Positions 17,418 through 26,303 of a stretch of DNA of 64,000 bases are shown in pieces. Where the stretch lies: the NCBI GenBank assembly GCA_963708095.1, contig OY970182.1, positions 2,170,001 to 2,234,000 on the forward strand, written 5' to 3'. The stretch is from JAJZVS01 sp963708095. GTDB lineage: Bacteria > Pseudomonadota > Alphaproteobacteria > Acetobacterales > Acetobacteraceae. Positions within the stretch are counted from its first letter, which is position 1; each line of letters begins with the position of its first letter. The notes under the pieces are model-generated. The model saw only the letters and a list, made by a program, of their open reading frames with translations, did not search any database and was not told the origin of the DNA. The translations under genes and the position numbers were made by a program.

Positions 17418-18659
17418 TCAGAATGCCGATCGGCCCTTCTGCTCGCCGCTCGCTCCGCGGGCTGCCTTGATCTGCCGGGGCGTCACCCGTCCGTTCCGGC
17501 CGCCGAATTGTGCGATGACGTAGTTTGCGACCGCCGCCAGTTCCTGGTCCGTGTACGCGCGCGTGAAACGGTGCATGAACATCAGGCCCTGGCTGGTTTC
17601 GATCTGCGTCCCGTGCGCCAACACCTGCACCAGGTTGGTGCCATCGACATCGCCGGTACTGTGATCGCCACGCAGGGCGGCCCAGGCCGATTGGCGGCCG
17701 GCACCGTCGGGCAGGTGACAACCGGCGCAGGCCTCGACGAAAACGCGGGCACCGAGCGCGTCCGGCGGCCGCGGCGTCGCGTCGGACGGCACCGCCGGCG
17801 GCCCTCCGGGCCGGGCGCCGATGTCGCGCAGATAGGCGATCATCGCGTGCGTGTCTGCCGGCGTCAGATACCGGAGGCTGAATTCCACGGTCTCCGCCAT
17901 CGGCCCGGAAGCCGGGCCGCGGCCATCGGCATGGCCGGTCGACAGGTATTGCGCAAGCTGCGCGTCGGACCAGGTGCCGATTCCGGCGGTGCGATCGCTG
18001 GTCAGGTTGTAGGCCAGCCAGCCTTGCTGCTTCGCACCGGCGAACGCGTCGCTGCTGCTCAGTCCCATCATGAAGTTGCGCGGCGTATGACACTCCGCGC
18101 AGTGGCCCAGCGCTCCCACAAGGTAGGCACCGCGATTGACGTCCGTAGACTTCGCCGGATCGGGTGTGAAGCGTGCATCGGGATTGTTGAACAGGTTCCA
18201 GAACACCATCAGCCAGCGCTGGTCGAACGGGAACCGCATCCGGTTCGCCGGGATGCTGACATGCACGGCGGGCCGGCTGAACAGATAGGCCTTGATCGCC
18301 AGCGCGTCCTCGCGCGTCATTCGGGTGTAGGACGGATAGGGCATCACCGGATAGAGATGCTTGCCGCCGCGGCCGACGCCCTCGTGCAGCATGCGCACCC
18401 ACTGCGCGTCGGTATACGCGCCGATCCCGGTCGCCCTGTCCGGCGTGATGTTCGGCGCGTAGAGCACGCCGAACGGCAACTCGAATGCCCGGCCGCCTGC
18501 GAACGGCGTCCCGCCCGGCGCCGTGTGGCATCCTGCGCAGTCCGCGGCGCGGGTCAGATACCTGCCTCGATCGACCAGGCCGGGTGCCGCATCCGCCCGC
18601 GCGGCCAGCGGGGCGAGGATGAGCAGCGCCATGCTGGCGCCGAACAGGATTCGCCGCAT
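17418..18659 (-). CDS. Tri-haem cytochrome c subunit of a membrane-bound dehydrogenase
   Basis: 413 aa with a signal peptide (MRRILFGASMALLILAPLAA) and three CXXCH haem sites at about 41-45 (CAGCH), 187-191 (CAECH) and 311-315 (CAGCH). The order and spacing are those of the cytochrome c subunits of acetic-acid-bacterial alcohol and aldehyde dehydrogenases, which pass electrons to ubiquinone in the inner membrane. It follows the molybdopterin subunit by 23 bases, so it should accept electrons from the Mo/Fe-S enzyme. Start at ATG 18659 with AGGAGG seven bases upstream; the frame extends nine codons further without support. The 3' end abuts an IS3 remnant, so no terminator is left. Confidence 0.92.
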   Translation of the reverse strand: MRRILFGASMALLILAPLAARADAAPGLVDRGRYLTRAADCAGCHTAPGGTPFAGGRAFELPFGVLYAPNITPDRATGIGAYTDAQWVRMLHEGVGRGGKHLYPVMPYPSYTRMTREDALAIKAYLFSRPAVHVSIPANRMRFPFDQRWLMVFWNLFNNPDARFTPDPAKSTDVNRGAYLVGALGHCAECHTPRNFMMGLSSSDAFAGAKQQGWLAYNLTSDRTAGIGTWSDAQLAQYLSTGHADGRGPASGPMAETVEFSLRYLTPADTHAMIAYLRDIGARPGGPPAVPSDATPRPPDALGARVFVEACAGCHLPDGAGRQSAWAALRGDHSTGDVDGTNLVQVLAHGTQIETSQGLMFMHRFTRAYTDQELAAVANYVIAQFGGRNGRVTPRQIKAARGASGEQKGRSAF

Positions 18660-18682
18660 GCCCCCGCCTCCTGCCGATCCTC

Positions 18683-20830
18683 TCACGAAGCCTCCAGCTG
18701 GAAGCTGAACGGCAGCCGCCGCAACCGTCGCCCGGTCGCGGCGAAAATCGCGTTGCCGAGTGACGGCGCCGCTGCGACGGTGCCGGTCTCGCCGATCCCG
18801 CCCGGCGCTTCGTCGTTTCTTATCTGGAACACCTCGATCCGCGGCGCTTCATTGATCCTCAGCGTGCGGTAATCGTGAAAGTTGCTCTGCTGCACGCGGC
18901 CCTGCGCCACCGTGATCTCGTTGTACATCGCTGTGCCCAGGCCGAGGATCATGCCGCCTTCGATCTGCGCGCGCACCGTATCGGGATTGACGGTGGCGCC
19001 GCAATCTACCGCGACGACGACGCGGCGCGGCATGATCTCGCCGCTGCGCCCGACCTCGACCTCCAGCACGCTGGCGAGGTAGGTGCCGAAGGCGAACTGC
19101 AGCGACACGCCACGGCCGTGGCCGACCGGCACCGAGCCGCCCCAGCCGGATTTTTCCGCCGCGAGGTTCAGGACCGCGAGCGCGCGCGGGTTGTCTTGCA
19201 GCATCGCGCGACGGAACGCGACCGCATCTTGCTTCGCCGCGGCGCCCAGCTCGTCGACGAAGCTCTCCACGACAAAGACGTTGTGCGTTGGCCCCACGCC
19301 GCGCCACCAGCCGGTGGTCAGCCCCGGCGGTTCAGCTCGCACGTAGTCGACCAACGTCGCCGGGACCGCGTAGGGTGTTTCCGCCGCACCTTCCACCGCG
19401 TCGGGATCAAGCCCGTTCCTGAAGCCGGCCGGCGCCCACCGTGCCATCACGGATGACCCCGTGACGCGGTGCGTCCAGCCCACGAGTTTGCCGGCAGCAT
19501 CGAGGCCGGCCGAAACCCGATCGTAATAGTACGGCCGATAGATGTCGTGCTGGATGTCCTCCTCGCGGGTCCACAGCAGCTTCACCGGGTAGCTGACCTG
19601 CCTGGCCAGCTCGGCCGCGATCGCGATCATGTCGATGTCGAGCCGGCGGCCGAAGGCGCCGCCGCTGTAGAGATTGTTGATCGTGACCTTCTCCGGAGGC
19701 AGGCCGGTCGCCTTCGCGACCGCATTCTGCGCCCGCACCGGCACTTGTGTGCCCACCCACACCTCCGCGCCGTCGGGGCGCACATGCAGCGTGCAGTTCA
19801 CCGGCTCCATCGGCGCATGCGACAGAAACGGCAGCTGATAGATCGCCGAGAGCCTGATCGCCGCCTTGCCGATCGCGCCCTCCGCATCGCCCTGCCGCTT
19901 GGCGACGACGCCCGGCTTTTGCGACGCCGTGTCGAGTGCCGCCACGAGCGATTGCATGGACACGCCGCCGTTGGGGCCAGCCTCCCAGACCGGGGCCAAC
20001 GCCGCCATGCCCTGCCTGGCCGCCCACATGTGATCCCCGATCACGGCGACCGCGTGCCCCCCCGCCCGAGCTACGTCGCGCACGCCGGCAACCTGCCGCG
20101 CCGCGACCTCGTTCATCCGCACCAGCCGGCCGCCCTGCACGGGAGAGATCGCGACAGTGCCGATCTTCATTCCCGGCAGCCTGGTGTCGATCCCGTACAG
20201 CGCCGAGCCGTTGACCTTCGCCGGCGTGTCCAACCGCTTGGCGCTGGTGCCGATCAGGCGGAACTGCGCGGGCGGTTTCAACGGGATTGGCTGCGGCACC
20301 GGCTCGGCCGCGGCAGCGGCGGCCAGGTCGCCGTAACCCAGGGAGCGCCCGCTCGCGGGATGCTGCACGACGCCGCGATCCGCATGGCAGCCCGACGGAT
20401 CGACACCCCAGCGTTTTGCGGCGGCGCCGATCAGCATGATGCGTGCCGCGGCCCCGGCTTGGCGCAGCCGCATCCAGTCGCCACGGATCGAGGACGACCC
20501 GCCGGTCGCCTGCTCGCCGAGGATCGGGTTGGCGTATTTCGCCCCGTCGGGCGGCGAGGGTTGCACGCGGATTTGATCGAGCCCGACCTCCAGTTCCTCC
20601 GCGATCAGCATGGCGGCCGAGGTGTAGATGCCCTGCCCCACCTCGGCATCCGGCATGATGAAGATGATCGGCCCTTGCGGGGCGATGCGCACGAAGGCGT
20701 TCGGCGCGAACGGGCCGTCCGGTCCCGCCGCACGCGCCAGCGACGGCAGCCGCAGGCTGATCAGCAGCCCGCCGCCCGCAGCCAGCCCGGCGGAGAGAAC
20801 GGCGCGGCGCGATGGCATGTCGTGCCCCAT
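18683..20830 (-). CDS. Periplasmic molybdopterin-binding aldehyde/isoquinoline oxidoreductase large subunit
   Basis: 715 aa molybdenum hydroxylase subunit of the IorB/xanthine dehydrogenase family. It begins with a Tat signal (MPSRRAVLSAGLAAGGG), so the folded Mo enzyme is exported to the periplasm. Characteristic segments are PDAEVGQGIYTSAAMLIAEE, the duplicated Ald_Xan_dh_C2 regions (MEPVNCTLHV, SGGAFGRRLDIDM, WWRGVGPTHNVF) and the near-terminal GGIGETGTVAAAP with the conserved catalytic Glu. Together with the 2Fe-2S subunit ahead and the tri-haem cytochrome c behind, it matches the three-part aldehyde dehydrogenase of acetic acid bacteria. Start ATG 20830 (SD AGGAGG six bases upstream). 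An upstream ATG at 20836 directly abuts the SD and is unlikely. Confidence 0.9.
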   Translation of the reverse strand: MGHDMPSRRAVLSAGLAAGGGLLISLRLPSLARAAGPDGPFAPNAFVRIAPQGPIIFIMPDAEVGQGIYTSAAMLIAEELEVGLDQIRVQPSPPDGAKYANPILGEQATGGSSSIRGDWMRLRQAGAAARIMLIGAAAKRWGVDPSGCHADRGVVQHPASGRSLGYGDLAAAAAAEPVPQPIPLKPPAQFRLIGTSAKRLDTPAKVNGSALYGIDTRLPGMKIGTVAISPVQGGRLVRMNEVAARQVAGVRDVARAGGHAVAVIGDHMWAARQGMAALAPVWEAGPNGGVSMQSLVAALDTASQKPGVVAKRQGDAEGAIGKAAIRLSAIYQLPFLSHAPMEPVNCTLHVRPDGAEVWVGTQVPVRAQNAVAKATGLPPEKVTINNLYSGGAFGRRLDIDMIAIAAELARQVSYPVKLLWTREEDIQHDIYRPYYYDRVSAGLDAAGKLVGWTHRVTGSSVMARWAPAGFRNGLDPDAVEGAAETPYAVPATLVDYVRAEPPGLTTGWWRGVGPTHNVFVVESFVDELGAAAKQDAVAFRRAMLQDNPRALAVLNLAAEKSGWGGSVPVGHGRGVSLQFAFGTYLASVLEVEVGRSGEIMPRRVVVAVDCGATVNPDTVRAQIEGGMILGLGTAMYNEITVAQGRVQQSNFHDYRTLRINEAPRIEVFQIRNDEAPGGIGETGTVAAAPSLGNAIFAATGRRLRRLPFSFQLEAS

Positions 20831-20840
20831 GTCCATCCTC

Positions 20841-21293
20841 CTAGGCCGTCGCAGCCGCATGGATCGCGGCGCGGATACGGACATAGGTGCCGCAGCGGCA
20901 GATGTTTCCCGCCATCGCGGCATCAATGTCGGCATCGCTCGGGTGCGGCGTGCCGTTCAGCAGCGCGGTCGCAGACATGATCTGGCCGGACTGGCAGTAG
21001 CCGCACTGCACGACCTCCTGGTCGAGCCAGGCCTGCTGCACCTTGCGCCCGTTGGGCGTCTCACCGATCGCCTCGATCGTCAGCACCGGCCTGCTGCCGA
21101 CCGCCCTCATCGGCAGCAGGCAGGACCGCACCGGCTGCCCGCCAAGATGCACCGTGCAGGCCCCGCACTGCGCAATACCGCAGCCGAACTTCGTGCCGGT
21201 CAGACCAAGCACGTCGCGCAGCACCCACAGCAGCGGCATGTCCGGCGGGACATCCATCTGGTGAGTCTGGCCGTTCACAGTAACGGTGAACAT
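20841..21293 (-). CDS. (2Fe-2S)-binding small subunit of the molybdo-dehydrogenase
   Basis: 150 aa with two [2Fe-2S] clusters. The plant-ferredoxin type site is in GTKFGCGIAQCGACTVHL plus RSCLLP. The second, all-helical site is in QCGYCQSGQIMSA and GNICRCGTYVRIR. This is the standard small subunit of bacterial xanthine-dehydrogenase-type enzymes, moving electrons from Mo to the cytochrome c. No own signal peptide is visible, so it would travel with the Tat-exported large subunit. Start ATG 21293 (MFTVTVNGQTH) with a G-rich SD; a longer frame upstream has no homology. It is the first gene of the three-gene operon, ten bases before the large subunit. Confidence 0.93.
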   Translation of the reverse strand: MFTVTVNGQTHQMDVPPDMPLLWVLRDVLGLTGTKFGCGIAQCGACTVHLGGQPVRSCLLPMRAVGSRPVLTIEAIGETPNGRKVQQAWLDQEVVQCGYCQSGQIMSATALLNGTPHPSDADIDAAMAGNICRCGTYVRIRAAIHAAATA

Positions 21294-21508
21294 GCGATCC
21301 CCCCTCGCGTGCCCCAGCGGCAAATTTGGGTGCGCGCCCATCACAGCCCAAGACCGCAGCGCGCGCAATCTGCCGACGCCCGGGTATTCAGCGAGCGGAA
21401 CACCGCCCCGCGCCGCGGCAGTTGATGTCGCGGGCACGTACCCGTGCCATAGTTTCATGTCATAGTCTCGACCAATCTGCGATCCAACGTCTCGGAGGGA
21501 AGGCGCAC

Positions 21509-23080
21509 ATGGCGGAAAGGTTCAGTACCTACGTCGAGTTCCGGGGCAGCGAGCGTCCCGCTCCGGCCGATGCGACGCTGCTCGCCCCGGTTCCACCGGA
21601 CGAGGTGATCGAGGTGAGCCTCTATCTCAGGCCGCGCGATGTCGCCGCCGCACCGCCGGAAGCTGCCATCGACACGCGCGCCGAGCTGCGCTCGCGGCGC
21701 GAGCAGATGCATCGCGACGACATCCGCCTCGTCGCCGATTTTGCCGCCGCCAATGGGCTCACCGTCGTCACCGCCGATGCGGCGCGACGGCTGGTGCGGC
21801 TCGCGGGCCCGGCGAACCGTATGGAGCAGGCGTTCCGCACCAATCTGCAGCACTACCGGGGCGCCGACGACGGGGGCGCCAAGCGCGATTTCCGGGGCCG
21901 CTCCGGCGCGCTGCACCTGCCGCGGGAGCTTGCGGACATCGTCGAATCGGTGCTCGGCCTTGATACCCGGCCGGTCGCGCGGCAGCGGCTGGTGCAGCCC
22001 CGCGACGCGACAACGCTGCAGGCGCACCTGCCGAACCAGTTCGCCACCCTCTACGATTTCCCGGCGGGCCTCGACGGCAGCGGCCAGACGATCGCGCTCA
22101 TCGAGCTCGGCGGCGGCTTCACGCAAGACGATACCAGCACCGCCTTCACCGCGATGGGGCTAAGCCCGCCGCGCGTCATCGCCGTCTCGGTGGACCAGGT
22201 GAGCAACGCGCCCTCGGGCAGCAGCGCCGACGGCGAGGTGGCGCTCGACATCCAGGTGGCCGGCGGGGTGGCGCCCGGGGCCGAGATTGCCGTCTATTTC
22301 GCCCCCAACACCGACGCCGGCTTTGCCGACGCCGTCTCGGCGGCATCGCAGGATGCGATCCACAAGCCCTCCGTGATCTCGATAAGCTGGGGCAGCGCCG
22401 AGGCACGCTGGACCGGCCAGGCGGTCCGGACCATGAATTCCCTGCTGCAGGACGCGGCCGGCCTCGGCATATCGGTGTTCGCCGCCGCGGGCGACAGCCT
22501 GGCGACCGACGGGATCGCCGATGGCCAGGCGCATGTCGACTTCCCCGCTTCCAGCCCCTGGGCGATCGGCTGCGGCGGCACCGCGACCACCATCTCAGGG
22601 CAGACGATCACCGCCCAGCGCGTCTGGAATGATGGCACGAGCGGCACCGGCGGCGGGATCAGCGATCTGTTCGACCCGCCTGATTTCCAGAGCACGGTCG
22701 CCCTGCCCCCGAGCATCAACGGCGGCCGGCGAGGCCGCGGGGTGCCGGACGTCGCCGGCAATGCCGCGCCGGAGAGCGGCTATGCGATCGTCGCCGGCGG
22801 AGAAGCGCAGGTCGCCGGGGGCACCAGCGCGGTGGCGCCACTCTGGGCCGGGCTGACGGCGCGGATCAACCAGAAGGCGGCGCGGCAGGTTGGGTTCTTC
22901 CTGCCGGCGCTCTACGCCCGGCCGGAACTGCTGACCCAGGTTACGGAGGGTTCCAACAGACCCGCGGGATCGCGGATTGGCTATGATGCCGGGCCGGGCT
23001 GGAACGCCTGCACGGGCCTCGGCACGCCGCGCGGACAGGCGCTCTCGGACGCGCTGGCCGGCACCGCGGTGACGAGCTGA
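21509..23080 (+). CDS. S53 family serine-carboxyl peptidase (sedolisin/kumamolisin-like)
   Basis: 523 aa acid-acting endopeptidase. The pro-domain (residues about 1-160) starts without a signal peptide, as in kumamolisins. The catalytic domain shows Glu243 and Asp247 (GEVALDIQVAGG), the oxyanion-hole Asp329 (AAAGDS) and nucleophile Ser440 (GGTSAVAPLW). The C-terminal calcium loop reads AGPGWNACTGLG with Asn499 where the family nearly always has Asp. SD GGAGGGA precedes ATG 21509. The S10 peptidase gene follows after 54 bases in the same direction, so the pair may act together on proteins or peptides at low pH. How it leaves the cell is not evident. Confidence 0.93.
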   Translation: MAERFSTYVEFRGSERPAPADATLLAPVPPDEVIEVSLYLRPRDVAAAPPEAAIDTRAELRSRREQMHRDDIRLVADFAAANGLTVVTADAARRLVRLAGPANRMEQAFRTNLQHYRGADDGGAKRDFRGRSGALHLPRELADIVESVLGLDTRPVARQRLVQPRDATTLQAHLPNQFATLYDFPAGLDGSGQTIALIELGGGFTQDDTSTAFTAMGLSPPRVIAVSVDQVSNAPSGSSADGEVALDIQVAGGVAPGAEIAVYFAPNTDAGFADAVSAASQDAIHKPSVISISWGSAEARWTGQAVRTMNSLLQDAAGLGISVFAAAGDSLATDGIADGQAHVDFPASSPWAIGCGGTATTISGQTITAQRVWNDGTSGTGGGISDLFDPPDFQSTVALPPSINGGRRGRGVPDVAGNAAPESGYAIVAGGEAQVAGGTSAVAPLWAGLTARINQKAARQVGFFLPALYARPELLTQVTEGSNRPAGSRIGYDAGPGWNACTGLGTPRGQALSDALAGTAVTS

Positions 23081-23134
23081 ACGTCGCCGCGCGCTGAGCT
23101 GAAGAGGCCGAGGCGACAGGAAGGAGAATAGCAG

Positions 23135-24769
23135 GTGGCACCGCACTCGACATCCGCAGACGCAATGCCTGTTGCGGATCCAGCCCGGCGGCCGGTCCGG
23201 GCCGCGCAAATGGACCAGCCCTTCTTCGACCCGGTTGCCTACGGCAACGGGCCGCAGGATAGCGTGACCGACACATCCGAGAGTGCCGCCGTGACCCGCC
23301 ACGAGATCGAGCTGGACGGGAGAAGGATTCACTACACCGCGACGGCCGGTCATCTCGTGACGGTGGATTCGAGCAGCTCCAAGCCGGACGCGAAGATCTT
23401 CTACGTGGCGTTCACGGCGGATGGCGCGGACCTCACAACGCGCCCGGTCACGTTCTTCTACAACGGCGGTCCGGGCTCCTCCTCTGTCTACGTGCTGCTC
23501 GGCTCGTTCGCACCGATGCGCATCCGCACCTCGCTGCCGGGCTTCACGCCGCCGCCGCCCTATACGATCGAGACCAATCCGGACAGCCTGCTCGACCGCA
23601 GCGACCTCGTGTTCATCAACCCGGTCGGCACCGGCTACTCGGCGGCGATCGCGCCGAAGGTGAACAAGGATTTCTGGGGCGTCGACCAGGATGCTGCCTC
23701 GCTGCGCCAGTTCATCAAGCGCTACCTGACAGCGAACGATCGCTGGAACGCGCCCAAATTCCTGTTTGGCGAATCCTACGGCACCGCACGCACCGCCGTG
23801 TTGTCGTACCTGCTGCACGAGGACGGGGTCGATCTGAACGGGCTCACGCTGCAATCCTCCATCCTTGATTATGCGCAGGCCGGCAATTCCATTGGCCTGC
23901 TGCCGACCTGGGCGGCGGATGCCTGGGTCCACGGCAAGGTCACGATGCAGCCGCCGCCGAAAGATCTTTCTTCGTATGCGGAGCAGGTCACCCGCTTCGC
24001 CGTCACCGACTACGCCGCGGCGCTGAAAGCCTTCCCGAAGACGGACCCGACGACGGTGCGCACGCTCGGCGCGATGATCGGCATCGACCAGACCGTGCTC
24101 ATGAGCTGGTCGCTCGACGTCGCGGCGGCGAACGATCTCGGGACGGCCCTGTTCCTGCTGACGCTGCTGAAAGGCGAGGGGCTGGCGCTCGGCTCCTATG
24201 ACGGGCGCGCGACCGGCGTCGACACCGGCATCGCGGCGCGGATCGACCCGAAATCCGGTGGCAACGACCCTACCATGACGGCGGTGAACGGCGTCTACAC
24301 CGCGATGTGGAACAGCTACCTGAACGACGAACTGCGCTTCACCTCCACCTCGTCGTTCACGGATCTCAACGACCAGGTCTTCCTGAATTGGGACTTCCAC
24401 CATATCGACCCGACCGGCGCGCAGAAGGGCGTGGACGCGAAAGGCGACGTGATCCTCTATACCGCCGGCGACCTCGCGGCGACGATGAGTTTGAACGTCG
24501 ATCTGAAGGTCCTTTCGGCGAACGGTTACTATGATTCCGTGACACCATTCTTCCGGACCACGCTCGACCTGCAGCACATGCCGCTGGTGGACGCTGCGAT
24601 CCGCAGGAATCTGACCATCCGGTATTATCCGTCCGGCCACATGATTTATCTGGACGGCGGCTCCCGGACGGCGCTGAAGGCCGATCTCGCACGGCTCTAC
24701 GACAGCGCGACCACCGACCGCGGTGCGATGGCGCGCATCCTGTCGCTGCAGAAGGGTGCGTCCCCATAG
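23135..24769 (+). CDS. S10 family serine carboxypeptidase
   Basis: 544 aa alpha/beta-hydrolase peptidase. Features in order are RPVTFFYNGGPGSSSVYVLL (oxyanion-hole NGGPG), nucleophile Ser214 in FGESYGT, an Asp in LSANGYYDSVTPF and the His in YPSGHMIYL, completing a Ser-Asp-His set. S10 enzymes remove C-terminal residues and work best in acid. GTG 23135 is the start because AAGGAG stands eight bases before it; an in-frame ATG lies ten codons further on. No standard signal peptide is seen at the N-terminus. It follows the sedolisin gene closely and probably shares its promoter. Confidence 0.92.
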   Translation: MAPHSTSADAMPVADPARRPVRAAQMDQPFFDPVAYGNGPQDSVTDTSESAAVTRHEIELDGRRIHYTATAGHLVTVDSSSSKPDAKIFYVAFTADGADLTTRPVTFFYNGGPGSSSVYVLLGSFAPMRIRTSLPGFTPPPPYTIETNPDSLLDRSDLVFINPVGTGYSAAIAPKVNKDFWGVDQDAASLRQFIKRYLTANDRWNAPKFLFGESYGTARTAVLSYLLHEDGVDLNGLTLQSSILDYAQAGNSIGLLPTWAADAWVHGKVTMQPPPKDLSSYAEQVTRFAVTDYAAALKAFPKTDPTTVRTLGAMIGIDQTVLMSWSLDVAAANDLGTALFLLTLLKGEGLALGSYDGRATGVDTGIAARIDPKSGGNDPTMTAVNGVYTAMWNSYLNDELRFTSTSSFTDLNDQVFLNWDFHHIDPTGAQKGVDAKGDVILYTAGDLAATMSLNVDLKVLSANGYYDSVTPFFRTTLDLQHMPLVDAAIRRNLTIRYYPSGHMIYLDGGSRTALKADLARLYDSATTDRGAMARILSLQKGASP

Positions 24770-24961
24770 GCCATTCGCTGACTCCAACTGCTAGCCGCTG
24801 CACTGTCGCCACCGGACGCCGGGCGGCATTCCCGTGATATTCTGGAACACGCGAGTGAAATGGTTGGGGTCGGCGCTCAAGGATTGCCACCCTCGGTCAA
24901 CTCGGGAAACATTGGGAAGTCTCATGATCTGATGGATCCCGATCAGCGCCGGTCGGGAGAC

Positions 24962-26218
24962 TCAGTCTATCCGAACGGCCTCCGTCTTCGCACCCGGGCG
25001 AAACAGCCTGGGCGAGCACCATTCCACGGTCATCCGGCCGCGTTTGAACACCACCAGCGGGCGTCGAAGTTCGGCCACCGCCGCCTCTGGCGAGGTGGCG
25101 TCCAGGATGACCAGATCGGCGGGGTTGCCCACGGCGATCCCGTAATCCGCCAGATTGAGCAACCGCGCCGAGCGGTCGGTCAGCATGGCAAAACACTCGC
25201 GCAAGCCCTCCGGGGTGCCGATCTGCAAGACGTTTGCTTGCAGATTGGCGATACGGATCAGGGAGCAATCGCCGAAGGGCGTTGCCGGGTTCAGGATGTT
25301 GTTGCTGGACAGCGAGCAGTTGACGCCATGGGCGACCAGCGCATGGGCGTCCGCCACGCCGCGCGGCACGTTATGGTCGGCATGGCGGCCCATGAGATAG
25401 AGATCCGTGGTCGGCACGACGGTCACCGCCACACCGGCATCGGCCAGCCGATGCGCGACCGCAGCGAGCCGGTGGGGCGGCAACGCGGACAGTTTCGTCA
25501 TGTGCCCGAGCGTGACCCGGCCGCCCAGCCCGTAGGCCTTGGTCAGCTCGCAGACCTGGATCGCGTCGAGATGCTCGGGCGTCGCGCCGACATCAAGGTG
25601 CAGATCCACATCGACATCGAACTCACGGGCAAGTTCGAAGATGCGGCGGATCTGCGCCGGCGCGTCGGTATCGTAGCGCGGCGCGCCGCCGATCACCCGG
25701 GCGCCGCGGCGCAGACCCTCGACCAGCAGTTCATCGGTGCCGGGGCGGTTGGTCAGTCCTTCCTGCGGGAAAACGCAGAGATCGATGTCGATTGCCCAGG
25801 CATAGTCCTGCGCGAGCGACTGCACCGCCTCGAACCCGCGCAGGCCGATGCCGGGATCGACCTCCACATGGGTACGCATCCGCGTCGTGCCGTGCACCAG
25901 GCATTCCAGCAGGGCGCGCTCGGCGCGAGCACGCACCTCGGCCACGGTCATCGCCGGCTTGTACGGCGCGACATGGCCAACCGGGTTGATCACCCGGCCG
26001 CGTTCCGGCGGGATGACGTCGAGCAGGCGGGCCTTGTCGAGGTGGATATGGGTCTCGATCAACCCGGGGCAGGCCAGCCGGCCGGCGGCGTCGTAGGCCG
26101 GCGCATCGGCGGCAAGGTCGGGCGCGATCGCCGCGATGCGACCCGCGGCGATGCCGATATCGACCAGCGCGCCCGCCGGCTGCGCGGCGAGTTGCACGTT
26201 CCGCACCACTAAATCCAT
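24962..26218 (-). CDS. Amidohydrolase family protein (cytosine deaminase-like)
   Basis: 418 aa metal-dependent hydrolase of the cytosine deaminase/isopropylammelide amidohydrolase branch. Visible metal-site elements are the His-x-His in PGLIETHIHLDKA, His in TRMRTHVEVDP, His in DLHLDVG, His in VTLGHMTKL and an Asp in PTTDLYL. It would deaminate or hydrolyse a heterocyclic or cyclic amide compound in the cytoplasm. Start ATG 26218 (MDLVVRNVQL) with AGGAG upstream; the frame extends 14 codons without support. It is transcribed after the MHS transporter gene (86 bases apart), suggesting uptake and breakdown of the same substrate. Confidence 0.88.
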   Translation of the reverse strand: MDLVVRNVQLAAQPAGALVDIGIAAGRIAAIAPDLAADAPAYDAAGRLACPGLIETHIHLDKARLLDVIPPERGRVINPVGHVAPYKPAMTVAEVRARAERALLECLVHGTTRMRTHVEVDPGIGLRGFEAVQSLAQDYAWAIDIDLCVFPQEGLTNRPGTDELLVEGLRRGARVIGGAPRYDTDAPAQIRRIFELAREFDVDVDLHLDVGATPEHLDAIQVCELTKAYGLGGRVTLGHMTKLSALPPHRLAAVAHRLADAGVAVTVVPTTDLYLMGRHADHNVPRGVADAHALVAHGVNCSLSSNNILNPATPFGDCSLIRIANLQANVLQIGTPEGLRECFAMLTDRSARLLNLADYGIAVGNPADLVILDATSPEAAVAELRRPLVVFKRGRMTVEWCSPRLFRPGAKTEAVRID

Positions 26219-26303
26219 CGTCGCATCTCCTGCTTCTCCGCTGCCCCGGCCGCCGGCCACCCGGTGGTACCAAGTCTGCCCGGCTTCAGAGGTCGCGTCA
26301 GCC

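Noticed and set aside
17055..18872. 605-codon plus-strand frame
   Set aside because: Only codons for 17190-17414 match an IS3 OrfA; the remainder is antisense of the cytochrome c gene.
19469..20980. 503-codon plus-strand frame
   Set aside because: Antisense of the molybdopterin subunit, whose motifs, Tat signal and SD are clear.
22595..24787. 730-codon minus-strand frame
   Set aside because: Antisense of the sedolisin and S10 genes, both with catalytic residues in place.
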